Part shown: piece by piece, positions 52,201 through 63,048 of the stretch
How the letters are laid out: every line of letters begins with the position of its first letter
Numbering within the stretch: position 1 is the stretch's first letter
Notes under the pieces: generated by a model
Database searches by the model: none
Told to the model about the DNA's origin: nothing
Seen by the model: only the letters and a program-made list of their open reading frames with translations
Assembly (NCBI GenBank): GCA_963565915.1
Contig: OY751485.1
Span: 3,472,001 to 3,536,000, forward strand
Origin: Entoloma clypeatum
Taxonomy: Eukaryota > Basidiomycota > Agaricomycetes > Agaricales > Entolomataceae
DNA length: 64,000 nt
Direction: 5' to 3'
Translations under genes and position numbers: made by a program

Positions 52201-52863
52201 TACAATGACAAAGAACATCAAGCGACAAAGTACACACCATTCTATCTCAACTACGGTCTGCATCCTTGGAAGGGAGAACTTGTGTTGGAAGACACCAATC
52301 CAGCGGCAAACGACTTCTTGAAAAAACTCAAACAGGCACAAGAAGAAGCCAACGCAGCACTGAAACAGGCCCAGGATCAGATGAAGAAGACAGTTGACAC
52401 ACGATGAAGCCCGTCTCGGAATTACCGCATCGGAGACAAGGTGTGGCTGGAAGGGACTAACATCAGGACTGATCGTCCCTCAAAGAAACTTGACGCCCTC
52501 CGACACAGACCGTTCAAAGTCCTAGAGAAGAAAGGAGCTAGCGCATACCGTCTTGATCTTCCCAAAACCTGGAAGATGATCCACCCTGTGTTCAACGAGA
52601 CCCTGTTATCGCCATACGAAACCCCGAAGTATACCATTCAGAAAAAGAAGCCAGCCCCTGATCCGATCATTGTCGAAGGATGAGAAGAATACCATGTCTC
52701 CATGATCCTGGACTCTCGGAAATTCCGTGGAAAGATCCAGTACCTTGTCCAATGGGAAGGGTATGGCCCAGAAGAGAACACGTGGGAACCTCGGACTAAT
52801 ATTCAGAACGCTCAAGACTTGATCCAAGATTTTCATCGGCAAAATCCATCGTGTCCACGATAA
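49210..52863 (+). pseudogene. Gypsy-P Pol with three stops
   Basis: The protease region has EVDSGCERTCIHP (DSG), then a TGA at 49792-49794 where Gypsy-R has TGC. RT, RNase H and integrase form one 852-codon stretch (49849-52407): YMDD in RT, ETDASGYAIGAVL in RNase H, HPGQYRTHELLTRTYWWP and CDTC in the IN finger, and DVVGPIPES, DRGPQF and DGQAERSHQE in the core. A TGA at 52405-52407 and another at 52681-52683 (CGA in Gypsy-R) precede the chromodomain, which ends at the TAA at 52861. Confidence 0.9.
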
Positions 52864-52980
52864 AAGAACAAACTTTGAGAGCCATTTTCCACATCGACTT
52901 CTGTCACATCGAGTTCCCCGCTCCAACTCTTCTCGCCCAACACGCCGTTCTTCTTATACCTTTCAAACATCATTTCTGCC

Positions 52981-53349
52981 ATGTCCAACATCACCGCCGC
53001 CTCCACCGATGCTTCCGATATCAACCCCACCATCACCACCCTCATCGGCGAAGCGCTCTCCATGCGCGACCAGATCCATGCGCTCGAAACCTCCGTCGCC
53101 GACATTCTCCACCGGCAGATGCATATCCGCCTTCATACCCTCTCCGATTTGCCAACCGCCCCCACCGCTGAGGAGAAGCTCATCCTCAAAAACTATACCA
53201 ACACCCTTGCTGTCGAGAATCGACGCCTTCGCCTCGCCGTTCGAGGTTTAGAGTTTGCCACGGCAGTAAACGATGAACTGATAAAGGATTGGGGTAACCG
53301 AGTTGACCCTGCCTGGGCCGATCCAAATGGCAACGATGGATGGGAGTAG
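52981..53349 (+). CDS. Gypsy-P ORF3: small helical accessory protein
   Basis: 122 aa from ATG 52981, between the chromodomain and the 3' LTR, in sense orientation. It is largely helical (LIGEALSMRDQIHALETSVA, LAVENRRLRLAVRGLEF) and ends in a Trp/Asp-rich tail (DWGNRVDPAWADPNGNDGW). Gypsy-R carries the homologue (56618-56989), about two-thirds identical by eye, with the core RDQIHALETS and HRQMHIRLH conserved. No signal peptide or zinc motif. It may be a coiled-coil partner of Gag or a regulator; function unknown. Confidence 0.65.
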   Translation: MSNITAASTDASDINPTITTLIGEALSMRDQIHALETSVADILHRQMHIRLHTLSDLPTAPTAEEKLILKNYTNTLAVENRRLRLAVRGLEFATAVNDELIKDWGNRVDPAWADPNGNDGWE

Positions 53350-53386
53350 GTAGTCTGTGAGGACACAGACCTTGAGGAGGGGAACA

Positions 53387-53754
53387 TGTTACGGACTAAC
53401 GACTACGGACGTATACGCTTACTTTTTCACTTTTACTCATTGGCCCCGCTTACACATATCATATTATACTTTATTTCCTTTAGTATACTTCGCTCCCGTG
53501 CTGACTCGCTTTCCGCAGCTGTCTGACTCATTCCGCAGTCAGCTTACTCATTAGTGCATAGCCTTCCGCAGTCGCCTTACTCATGCGCACTGCCTTCCGC
53601 AGTACTGACTCATTCGCTACCGCTCATAGTCAGTACTATATAAACCTCATGTACCATAGCTACATTCCTTAGATTTAGCAATCACATTGCTCTTCGCCTT
53701 TCCATCTTCCTGCATACTCTGCCCGAACCTTGGAACGGTTTGTTACGCATAACA
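53387..53754 (+). repeat. Gypsy-P 3' LTR
   Basis: 368 bp, TGTTACGG...GCATAACA. Compared with the 5' LTR it has a 9-bp extra CATAGCTAC-type segment downstream of the TATA box and a few small indels. Confidence 0.92.
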
Positions 53755-53759
53755 TGTTG

Positions 53760-55135
53760 TCTCATGTGCAGCCCGATGTGGCCCCCTGCACACTGTTGTA
53801 TCCCTCAGCTCTTGTGTGTCCTTGTCACCCATGTTCCATATGCCCCTCACCTGCACGTTGTGCACTGGTGCATCTCACTTGTGTTTGTGTGCCCCGTGTG
53901 TGTGCCACACTGTTCTTGTGTCTCCTCTGCCGTTCCTCACATTTCCTGTCCTTCCTCGCATCCCCACTGTTCCTGCATGTCCCCCACCTTTTCTCCTGCC
54001 TTTCTCATGCGCCCTGTCCTGTTTATCACATGTCTCCCGATGTTCTTGGATGCCGTTGCTTGCACGCCTCCCACCATTTCTTGTGTTGTTTGTCAGTGGT
54101 CTGACCTGACGTGGATGGCAGGATGCTTACCTATATGGGGCCTCTGTGGCCCTCATGTGAATGGAGAAGGAAGCATTGGCAGAGGGGGAGGAAGAGATGG
54201 AGGAGAAGGGAGTGGAGTGAGGTGATGGGGGGAAAGCAAGAACTTAGATGTGGTAGGGCTCTGCTCTTGATGTATACTCAGCAGGTTCCAGACCCAGGCA
54301 CCCAAGATGAAATGTCGGAACTTGCCAACCTCAGCAACGCATGAAAGTTGAAAAATATTCTAAGTCCCACATCACGTCGTCTCGCCTCCCCCCATCACCT
54401 CCCTCCACAACCCTCCTCCTCCATCCATCCCTCCCCCTCCACTGATGCTTCCTCCTCGGTTCACATGAGGGCCATGGAGGCCCTGTATAGGTAAGCACCT
54501 GCCATTCATATTGGGTCAAACGACACAAGAAACAGTGGGAGGCACACACACAACGGCACCTGAGAACGTCGGGAGACACACGACGAGTGGGACAGGGAAC
54601 GCGAGAATGGTGGGAGATATGAGAAATGGCAGGGGACATGCAGGAATGGCTGGAGACGCGAGGAATGGTGTGACAGGCAGGGAATGGCAGGGGACATGCA
54701 GGAACGGCGGGGCGCAAACGGTATAGGCCACGCAGGCAAAATGATGCGGGACACATGAAAACGGCAGACATGAAGGCAGAGAAGAAATGGGACATGCGTG
54801 AGAATGGCGGGACACCCATGGAGGCCCTGTATAGATAAGTTCCCCACCATCCACATCATGTCAGACCACTGATGAAACACATGAGAACGGCGGGGCACAC
54901 ACAGGAATGGCTGGGCATGCTAGGAACGGTATGGAACATGCACAAGAAACAGCATGACTCGAAGGCAGAGGAGGCACAAGAATGGCAGGACACGTGTGGG
55001 TGAGAGCTGTGGAACATGAAGGGCAAGAGGCTGCATGTGGGGATCACGTCGGGCTGGACATGAGGGGCAGGGGTGTAACAGAGAGAGGGCAAGGGATGTG
55101 CAGGGGACAGGGCATGGGACGACTTGTGAAACATC
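53760..55135. repeat. Large GC-rich inverted repeats
   Basis: A pyrimidine-rich arm (about 53760-54240) is followed by two purine-rich inverted partial copies (about 54370-54790 and 54815-55130). For instance, GGCCCTCATGTGAA near 54150 matches the inverse TTCACATGAGGGCC near 54458. GGAGGCCCTGTATAG recurs at 54476 and 54825. Within the arms short words such as GGGACATGCAGGAA recur. Cys-rich ORFs in this stretch change frame with the repeats and are not called genes. The left end probably continues before Gypsy-P at about 47150. Confidence 0.65.
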
Positions 55136-55249
55136 CTTTTTTGTATATTTTCAGCATAGCACAATATTTGATGCATGCTTTCCCATTACAACACAACTTT
55201 TAGCAGCTGTGAGTATCTCATAGGAATGAAAAAAAAAACCCCTTGTGGT

Positions 55250-55440
55250 AGAAATATTTACTATACCAGACTATAAGACTACAATACTATGGTGCTACCA
55301 GGTTTCTATACTACAATGCTATGGTACTATGATGTTACAATGCTTTAGTGCTACATTGCTATGTCAGCCAGTGAGGTCACTACATAGTGCTATGGCTGCT
55401 ATGCACATGAGTGTGCTTGCTATGGCTTGCTACAGGCCCT
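55250..55440. repeat. Low-complexity TAGTGCTA-type repeat
   Basis: Short words such as CTATGGTACTA, GTGCTACATTG and ACATAGTGCTATGG recur irregularly. A similar stretch is found at 46860-47030. Confidence 0.5.
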
Positions 55441-55447
55441 GGAACTA

Positions 55448-55814
55448 CTTTGCTGATGTCTGCGGTATGTGGATGACATCATTTTTACTTATCGGCCTGA
55501 CTCGGCACCCTCTTATGAGTACATCATGACACAGCACCTATTCCCATTTTCCTTACTGTCTGACACATTCCACAGTAGCTTTACTCAGCTCCGCAGTAAG
55601 TATGACCCATGGTACATAGCCTTCCACAGTCACCTTACTCATGCACACTGCCTTCCACAGTACTGACTCATCCACTACTGCCTATAGTCAGTATCTACAT
55701 AAACCTCTTGTACTATAGCTAGATTCCTTAGATTTAGCAATCACATTGCTCTTTGCCTTTCCACTTCCTGCATACTCTGTCCAAACCTTGGAAACAGTTT
55801 GTTATGCATAACAT
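55448..55814 (+). repeat. Decayed LTR of the Gypsy-P/R family
   Basis: This aligns with the Gypsy-P LTR, including TTAGATTTAGCAATCACATTGC and the end GTTATGCATAACA. CpG sites are widely replaced by TG or CA (for example CCGCAG becomes CCACAG). No partner LTR or internal region is adjacent, so it is an old solo LTR or remnant. Confidence 0.7.
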
Positions 55815-55885
55815 GTACCATCCTTGCCGAGTGCATGCTCAGATCATACACCGCCTGATCCACACAAATCTCCACATCCCAGCAT

Positions 55886-55984
55886 AGTGTTTGAAAGTCC
55901 AGTCCAGTCTGGTTTTTTGCCCAAAAAATTGAGAACCTAGAACCAAGACTGGTTGAGTGGTTTCTCCAAAAAACTGAAACCAGC
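55886..55984. mobile_element. FB-3: truncated foldback copy
   Basis: The first 99 bp of the FB-2 arm (TAGTGTTTGAAAGTCCAGTC ... AAAACTGAAACCAG) are present; the rest is missing. It abuts the truncated 5' edge of Gypsy-Q at 55985. The 70 bp before it (55815-55885) match nothing recognised here. Confidence 0.75.
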
Positions 55985-56196
55985 ATTTTCTGCAACTATC
56001 AACAGGACAACTGGTCCGAACTACTCCCGCTTGCAGAGTTTGCGTACAACAATGCTCCGAGTGCTACAACCAGGATCTTGCCCTTCTTTGCCAATAAAGG
56101 TTATCATCTGAACCTCTCCATCCATCCAGAGTGCAACCTCACATCCGCCCATGCCCGACAATTCATTGTAGACCTGGACGAGCTTCACCAAGAGCT
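55985..56196 (+). pseudogene. Gypsy-Q Pol, end of integrase (part 1)
   Basis: Translates as [21 protein letters not shown], then FFANKGYHLNLSIHPECNL and ARQFIVDLDELHQEL. This is a close relative of the integrase C-terminal part of Gypsy-N. It is 5'-truncated at FB-3 and interrupted at GAGCT (56192-56196) by Gypsy-R. It resumes at 62520. Confidence 0.9.
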
Positions 56197-56583
56197 TGTT
56201 ATGCTTAACAAACCGTTCCAAGGTTCGGGCAGAGTATGCAGGAAGTGGAAAGGCGAAGAGCAAAGTGATTGCTAAATCTAAGGAATGTAGCTATGGTACA
56301 TGGGGTTTATATAGTACTGGCTATGAGCGGTAGCGAGTGAGTCAGTAGCTGCGGAAGGCAGTGCGGATGAGTCAGTAACTGCGGAAGGCAGTGCGAAGTG
56401 AGTCAGACGACTGCAGACTGAGTAATCCCTACTGCGGAGTGCGAGTCAGCGCGGGAGCGAAGTATACTAAAGGAGAATGGTAGAGTAAAGGTAAATGAAT
56501 AAGCGGTCCGATGAGTCAAAGAAATAACAAAGGTACAATGCAAGGGAAAAGTGCGTAACATACAAACCAGTAAGTCCGTAACA
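56197..56583 (-). repeat. Gypsy-R 3' LTR
   Basis: 387 bp. On the minus strand it is preceded by the polypurine tract GAGGAGGGGAACA. Confidence 0.95.
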
Positions 56584-56617
56584 TGTTCCCCTCCTCAAGC
56601 TCTGTGTCCTCACAGAG

Positions 56618-56989
56618 TCATTGTCCCCATCCCTCGTTGTTGCCGGGATCGGACCAGTTCGGACTTTCCTTGAGGCTCCAATCATATATCAACTCCTCGT
56701 TGATGGCTACGGCGAGTTCGAGGCCTTTGATAGCCAGCCGAATACGTCGATTCTCGATCACGAGGGTGCTGGTGTAGTTTCCGAGAATTTGTTTTTCCTC
56801 AGGACTCGGGGCGACGGGTAGGTTGGACAGCGAGTGGAGCCGGATATGCATCTGGCGATGGAGGAGGTTGGCAAGGGAAGTTTCGAGAGCGTGGATTTGG
56901 TCTCTCATGGAGAGTGCCTCATTCATGAGGGCGGCAATGGCGGGGTTGATGTCGGTGGTGGAGGTGGAGGTGACGATGGTGTTTGACAT
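56618..56989 (-). CDS. Gypsy-R ORF3: small helical accessory protein
   Basis: 123 aa from ATG 56989, homologous to the Gypsy-P ORF3. The middle is well conserved (EALSMRDQIHALETS, HRQMHIRLH, ENRR.RLA). The N-terminal 15 and C-terminal 20 residues differ. The frame also extends upstream to 57160, but I chose the ATG that matches Gypsy-P. It stays open although Pol of this copy is broken. Confidence 0.6.
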   Translation of the reverse strand: MSNTIVTSTSTTDINPAIAALMNEALSMRDQIHALETSLANLLHRQMHIRLHSLSNLPVAPSPEEKQILGNYTSTLVIENRRIRLAIKGLELAVAINEELIYDWSLKESPNWSDPGNNEGWGQ

Positions 56990-57122
56990 GGCGGTGAGGA
57001 TGGTTGAGAGATAAAAGAAGAATGGGGTGGCTATATTGGGCAGGGAGAAGACTAGAGCGGGGAACTCAGTGTGTGTTTGACTGATGAGGTTGATACTGTC
57101 ATGGGTTTTGAGAACTCGTCTT

Positions 57123-60100
57123 TTATTGTGGTCGAGACGGGTTTTGCCGATGGAAATCACGGATCAAATCTTGAGCGTTCTGAACATTAGCTCGAGGTTC
57201 CCATGTGTTCTCTTCTGGGCCATATCCTTCCCACTGAACGAGGTACTGGATCTTTCCGCGGAACTTTCGAGAGTCCAGGATCGTAGACACATGGTACTCT
57301 TCTCGTCCTTCGACGATGATCGGATCAGGGGCTGGTTTCTTTTTCTGGATGGCGTACTTCGGAGTTTCATATGGTGACAACAGGGTCTCGCTGAACACAG
57401 GGTGAATCATCTTCCAAGTCCTCGGAAGATCAAGAAGGTACGCGCTAGCTCCTTTCTTCTCTAGGACTTTGAATGGTCCATGTCGGAGTGCATCAAGTTT
57501 CTTTGAGGGTCTGTTCTTTGTCATTGTACTGGAACTCTGCGATTGCGATCCATTCAGCCCAATCATCCTGTAGGTGGTTGACAAAGTTTCGTAAGAATGC
57601 TTCTGTTTCCTGATGTGATCGCTCGGCTTGTCCATCAGTCTGTGGGTGGTATGCGGTGGACAGGTTCCTCTTGATCCCTAACATGCGGCAGAGTATCTCC
57701 ATGAACTTCGCGGCGAACTGCGGTCCCCTATCGCTGATGATCTTCTTGGGGATCCCATGAAGTTTCCATATCTGATCCCGATAGATCTTGGCTAATCCTT
57801 CAGCCGATAGTTCCACGGTTGTTGGAATGAGGTGAAGCATCTTTGAATGTCTATCCGTGATGACCAGAATTGCGTTTTTTCCATCAGATTCTGGTATCGG
57901 TCCCACAACGTCAATTCCTATGTCTTCCCATGGGTGACTTGGTGCTGCATGGGGATGTAGCGGAGCATGTCGCTTTTGTCGGTTAATCTTGTTGCGTTGA
58001 CAAGTGTCGCAACCCTTCACGTACTTCTTCACATCATGCAGTATGGTAGGCCACCAGTAGGTGCGAGTGAGGAGTTCATGTGTCCGGTACTGTCCTGGAT
58101 GTCCGGCCACTGGTGCATCGTGTGACTCAAACATCAATTCTTGTCGTAATTGTGGATCTGGCGGGACATAGACTCGTTCGCCTGCATATGTGATGCCGTT
58201 TTCCTGTTGATACCAATGAGGATTCTTCTTTAGACCCTGGGCTACTTCTGTCTCCATGCGGTTTGAACCCTTGATGCGTGCAATCCACGGATTTTCAATG
58301 GTCGTGATGTTTCCAATTTTGATGGAATCAGATGTTTCACCCCCTTCAAAGAATTGTTCCTCCGTGAACATCTCCATTTGTACCACATCTTCTGATTCCA
58401 ACCGTTTCAAGAATAGTCCCTCCTTGAGCAACTGGTCACTGTCCTGTGGTTCGAGTTCCGCTTCATACCAGGGTAAGCGTGACAGGATGTCCGCTTTCGC
58501 ATTGGTCTTGCCGGGCACATGCCGTAATTCGAAGTCATAGTCCTGTAACTTCATTTTCCAGCATCGCTGTCGTTGATTCAGGTCCTGAGGGCGACGGAAA
58601 TATTCCAGGTTCTTGTGATCGGTCAAGATTTCAAAACGTTCCCTGGCTTCGAGCAGATAGTGTCTCCAATCTTTCAATGCTTCCACGACTGCCAGGAGTT
58701 CCTTGTCGTATATCTCGTAATTCTGTTCGGCCGCGGACATGGTCCGCGACAAGAACGCGATGGGGTGCCATTTGTCGTCTTGCTTCTGAGAGAGTACTGC
58801 TCCAATTGCATCGCCCAATGCATCGGTTTCAACCCTGAACTGTCCCTCTGGTTTCGGTAATGCCAAGACCGGTGCCGATGTAATTGCCCGTATGGGACCT
58901 TCAAAAGCTTGCTGCTCTGTTGGTCCCCAAGTAAATGCTGTACCGCCTGTGAGCACGGTGAGAGGTTTTGCGATGTTTGAGTACCCTTCAATAAATTGTC
59001 GATAGAAGTTAGCAAATCCAAGGAACTTCTGAACTTCCTTTTTTGATGTGGGTGCTTGCCAGTTTCGAATTGTATCCACCTTCTCAGTTTCCATCTCAAC
59101 ACGTCCCTCACCAACCACATATCCCAATATAGGACATTTCGTTACTTCCCATAAACACTTCTTCTCCTTTAGGAACAAATCATTGTCCGATAGGATCTGT
59201 AGGATTTCTTCAGTGTTTCGCGCGAGTTCTTCCTTGGTTTTACCGATAACCACAATGTCATCCATGTAGATCACGCAGATACGTCGGCGGATCTGGTCCC
59301 GGAATAGACTAGCCATCATTCAGGAGAACGTTCCCGGGGAATTGCAAAGACCAAAAAACATGACCAATGGTTTGAACAATCCTCGACTGGTGAGGAAGGC
59401 AGCTTTCCATTCATCACCCTCCTTAATCCGGACGTTGTTATAACCCCACATGATGTCCATTTTATTGAAGTAGACCGCATCTTTCAGTACGTCCAAGAGA
59501 TCGGATATTCGTGGGAGTGGGAACTTGTCTTTGACCGTGAATTTATTGACCATGCGGTAATCTTGTACCAATCGTTTGGAGCCATCCTTTTTGTTGATGA
59601 AGAAGCAAGGGGAGGCATAAGGGGATTTGGACGGGCAGATCTTTCCTGTTGCTAGACCCTCGTCAATGAATGCGTCCAATTCTTCTTGTTCCTTTTGCGT
59701 CATAGGATATGTATTTCCCCCTAGTTCCTTTGGTGCGTCCGGTGTAAGTTCGATACCATGGTCCCATTCCCTCTCCTTTGGGATCTTGTCAAAGTTCTCT
59801 TTCTCGAAAAGATGAGCAAATCGTTCAACATATGAGGGTCGTTTGGTTGTGGGAGGTGGTGTGGGAGTGACAGCTTCCAAAATAGGGTCTCCAGGCTTCC
59901 ATTTCTGATCCGACTTTTTGGGTGCATCTTTGTCGCACACCTCAACCATGCGAACCCGGTGTTTGCGACCATTAAGGTTAATCCTAAAATCCGAGTGTTT
60001 GGTCCGACATGTTGTTGGGCACCGGTTAAATGTTACCGCGCCAGTTGTCCAATTGATTGTGGGGTTGTGGTGTACCAACCAGTCATGTCCCAAGAGCATG

Positions 60101-60433
60101 TCCGTCCTCCCAATGTCCAGTACCATTGCTTCCATGGTTTCCTGATGTGCTCCCAAATCCAGCTTGACTTCGGCAATTTAGAATTGCTATGGGTGGTATT
60201 CCTCGCGTGGGGAGGTTCTGTTCGCATACTATTCTGGGATGAATGCATGTGCGTTCACATCCGCTGTCAACCTCAGGTCGAATAAACTTTGGTCCTCGTC
60301 GTGTTTTGAGCTGAGCTAACAGCCTGATCTCTTGTCTTTTCGGAGGTTTATCTCCCTTCACAATCTTAGTCGACGCAGCGGCTCGCTTGGCAGGGATGAC
60401 ATAGGTTCTATTGTCTGCAGTCATACAAGGCAA
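57123..60433 (-). pseudogene. Gypsy-R Pol, with deletions
   Basis: The protease part starts near 60433 (PEVDSGCERTC). A deletion of about 40 bp near 60178 shifts the frame. RT continues to a TGA at 59320-59322 (FS-stop-MMAS; Arg in Gypsy-P), then to YMDD, RNase H and the integrase core. At about 57515 the sequence jumps from YNDKE to the segment RPSKKLDALRHGPFKV, a deletion of about 260 bp compared with Gypsy-P that removes the end of the integrase and shifts frame. The chromodomain ([33 protein letters not shown]) ends at 57123. Confidence 0.9.
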
Positions 60434-60474
60434 GCAAGTCCATTTAATAGATAAGGGTCGCGACTTAGCATCGT

Positions 60475-61341
60475 TTAATCGGACCCTTTGGGAAAATCCT
60501 TCTTGTCGGCTTCTAAGATTGTGGTTTCATCATTCTCGGCATCTTCCTCGGACACCTTCCTAACCCTTCCGGAGTTCTTCTTCGGCTTGCGGCAGTTGCG
60601 CGCGATATGGCCTTCTTGGTCACAGTTGAAACACTTGCGACCATCTTTCTTCTTTGGAGTGCTACAGTCTTTAGCCAGATGACCGAAGCGCTGACAGTTG
60701 TAGCAACGGGCTACTCCTGCTTTGTCGATCTCCATGGCTTTGCCCTGACCACCATAAGTGGTACCCGATCCGGTGCGCATGTCGCCGCCACCTCGGATGA
60801 CCAGTGCGTGTCCTTCCATCTGTCGTCCCTTGTTTCGGATCTCCTTTGCGTAATCGGTGTACATCTTGCCATCGCTGGCCACTTGTTCAGAGATTCTGCC
60901 GTTGACGTTCTTCTCTAGGATGTATTTCCCAGTTTCTTCGCCAAGGTTTGACAGTTTCAAGAGTTCTTCAAATTCATCCAAGAATTCATCAACAGTGCGT
61001 TTCTCTTGTTTCAGGACTTCGAGTCTCACTTTGGCAGCGACCGACTTGTTGGCGATGGAGAATCGTGTGGCGATATCATCGGAAAAACCTAGCCAGGTGA
61101 TGTTCTCGTTGTCAACGGCAAGAGCGTCTAACTTGTTACTGGCCCAGTGTCTGCCGGACCCTTCCATCATGCGGGATAACACCGCAAGAATCTTCTGATC
61201 GTCTGTGAGGCTCTTTTGGAACCTGATGTATAGTTTGGTGGCTTTCCACCACTCGTTGAAGGTGTATCTGTCCTTGAACATCCCAGGATCCTTGATGATC
61301 TTGGATGTATCCATTGTTTGTACAGCCGGAGCTTCTGCCAT
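60475..61341 (-). CDS. Gypsy-R Gag
   Basis: 288 aa, intact, same architecture as the Gypsy-P Gag. Capsid blocks are followed by knuckles CYNCQRFGHLAKDC and CFNCDQEGHIARNC. Upstream on the minus strand an offset frame is open from about 61990 down to 61344, mirroring the Gypsy-P leader, here without the TGA. Confidence 0.9.
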   Translation of the reverse strand: MAEAPAVQTMDTSKIIKDPGMFKDRYTFNEWWKATKLYIRFQKSLTDDQKILAVLSRMMEGSGRHWASNKLDALAVDNENITWLGFSDDIATRFSIANKSVAAKVRLEVLKQEKRTVDEFLDEFEELLKLSNLGEETGKYILEKNVNGRISEQVASDGKMYTDYAKEIRNKGRQMEGHALVIRGGGDMRTGSGTTYGGQGKAMEIDKAGVARCYNCQRFGHLAKDCSTPKKKDGRKCFNCDQEGHIARNCRKPKKNSGRVRKVSEEDAENDETTILEADKKDFPKGSD

Positions 61342-62132
61342 GTTTAGAGTCTGCGGAGGAGAAGAGGAGTCGGGTTGTTGGGATGAAGATGGGGTTCGGG
61401 ATACAGGTAAGGATTGAAAATGAGTCCCTGTTCTAGGCGTCTGTTCGGTATCTGACTGCGCGGAGTCAAAAGTAAATTCGTCAGGGGACTCGTCGGCGGA
61501 ATCAGTGGCAAAACATTCAGAGTATTTCCTCTGTAAATCTCTAAGGAATCTCTGTTCCTGTGCGTCTGTTGGTCTCGAGAAGGGGTCAAGTCTCTCGTTT
61601 CGTGCCCAGCGGTTGTACTCGGTTTGTTGTTCTTCAATGGTGAAGTGGGCGTAGATCTGCTGCTTCGAGTAAGACGTGATGATGTGGCTCTGGGACGTCT
61701 CGATGTGAGTGTCCTAATCAATCTTCTGATAACGGTTGTCTGGACACCGATAAACTCTCTGATCTCTGTGATCCGACCTGTCTGAGGTCCTTCTTGAACG
61801 CGAAAGCTTTCGAGTTCGTTCTGTCGGGCATTGTAACACGCGATCTGGTGTTGCTGAGCAAGATGGATGCTCTCTGCTATCTCGCCGTGGGGGCGATGCT
61901 CGTCGTTGTCTAGTTCTTCGTCAAGCACCTGCTGTAGGATGCGACGGATCTCCGATTCAATGTACTGCTGGATGAGTGTAAAATCGATACTGTCTCGAGG
62001 ACTTAGCTCCTCCTGTCGGGCTTCTGGCGTGCTGAATGGGTTACTGGTGAAGTCTTCAAAGAAGCGCGACGTCTTGACTCGTCTGGTAGTTGCTCTCTTC
62101 GCTCTGGGCGAACCTAACGAGATTTAGCAACT

Positions 62133-62519
62133 TGTTATGCTTAACAAACCGTTCCAAGGTTCGGGCAGAGTATGCAGGAAGTGGAAAGGCGAAGAGCAAA
62201 GTGATTGCTAAATCTAAGGAATGTAGCTATGGTACATGGGGTTTATATAGTACTGGCTATGAGTGGTAGCGAGTGAGTCAGTAGCTGCGGAAGGCAGTGC
62301 GGATGAGTCAGTAACTGCGGAAGGCAGTGCGAAGTGAGTCAGACGACTGCGGACTGAGTAATCCCTACTGCGGAGTGCGAGTCAGCGCGGGAGTGAAGTA
62401 TACTAAAGGAGAATGGTAGAGTAAAGGTAAATGAATAAGCGGTCCGATGAGTCAAAGAAATAACGAAGGTACAATGCAAGGGAAAAGTGCGTAACATACA
62501 AACCGGTAAGTCCGTAACA
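62133..62519 (-). repeat. Gypsy-R 5' LTR
   Basis: 387 bp. On the minus strand TATATAAAC (near 62241-62249) precedes AGATTTAGCAA (62205-62215). That is complementary to the primer site TTGCTAAATCT read on the minus strand at 62120-62130, 2 nt past the LTR. Confidence 0.95.
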
Positions 62520-62981
62520 GAGCTCAAATCTACAATCCTAGAAGCTCAACGACGTTATCAAGGCCCTGCTGATCTCCGGCATGCTCTGCCTCCTCCGCTC
62601 AAAGTAGGACAGCAAGCTTTTGTGAAGGCCAAGTTTTTCCGCACTACGCGACCCTCCAAAAAGCTGTCTGAAAAGTACCTTGGCCCTTTTGACATCCTTG
62701 CCAGAAATGGTTTCCACATCTCCATGCTGGAGCCATCTGTTCCAAACATCTTTCCAAACCAGACAGTAACTCTGCCTCCTCCGATTGACGGTGAAGGAGA
62801 AGTGGAATACAAAATCGCCGAAATCCTTGACACCAAACTGGATCGGCATCGTTCTTGCAAACTGCTCTACCTAGTCCGTTGGCTAGGCTATGAAGGAACC
62901 GATGAGGAACATGCGATGGACTTAGTTGTGGACTTCCACTCCGCGTATCTGGAGAAACCAGGCCCCTTATCACGCCTATAG
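62520..62981 (+). pseudogene. Gypsy-Q Pol end with chromodomain (part 2)
   Basis: It continues the frame broken at 56196: AQRRYQGPADLRHALPPPL, GQQAFVKAKFFRTTRPSKKL, then the chromodomain (VEYKIAEILDTKLD, CKLLYLVRWLGYEGTDEEH), ending at the TAG at 62979-62981. It is homologous to Gypsy-N Pol but without its stops. The 3' LTR should lie beyond the window. Confidence 0.9.
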
Positions 62982-63048
62982 AACTGTGCAAGACATTCAT
63001 CTTGCAAAATAAAAAATAATAATAAAAATAAATTAGAGGGGGGAGGGG

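Larger units (their letters stand above)
47194..53754 (+). mobile_element. Gypsy-P: chromovirus with ORF3
   Basis: LTRs are 47194-47555 (362 bp) and 53387-53754 (368 bp). Flanks CGTTG (47189-47193) and TGTTG (53755-53759) are a target duplication with one CpG transition. The order is self-priming site, leader, gag, pol with chromodomain, ORF3, polypurine tract GAGGAGGGGAACA, 3' LTR. It is the same family as Gypsy-R. At least four stops break leader and pol. Confidence 0.92.
56197..62519 (-). mobile_element. Gypsy-R: complete but defective chromovirus inside Gypsy-Q
   Basis: LTRs of 387 bp (56197-56583 and 62133-62519) differ at only five sites, all CpG transitions. The target duplication is GAGCT (56192-56196 and 62520-62524). 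Same family as Gypsy-P, in opposite orientation. Gag is intact; Pol has two internal deletions (about 40 and 260 bp relative to Gypsy-P) and a stop. ORF3 and the self-priming pair are present. Confidence 0.95.

Noticed and set aside
53730..54225. Cys-rich ORFs resembling small secreted proteins
   Set aside because: They arise from the repeated CTGT/TGCC words of the GC-rich arm in several frames and have no consistent signal peptide or splice structure.
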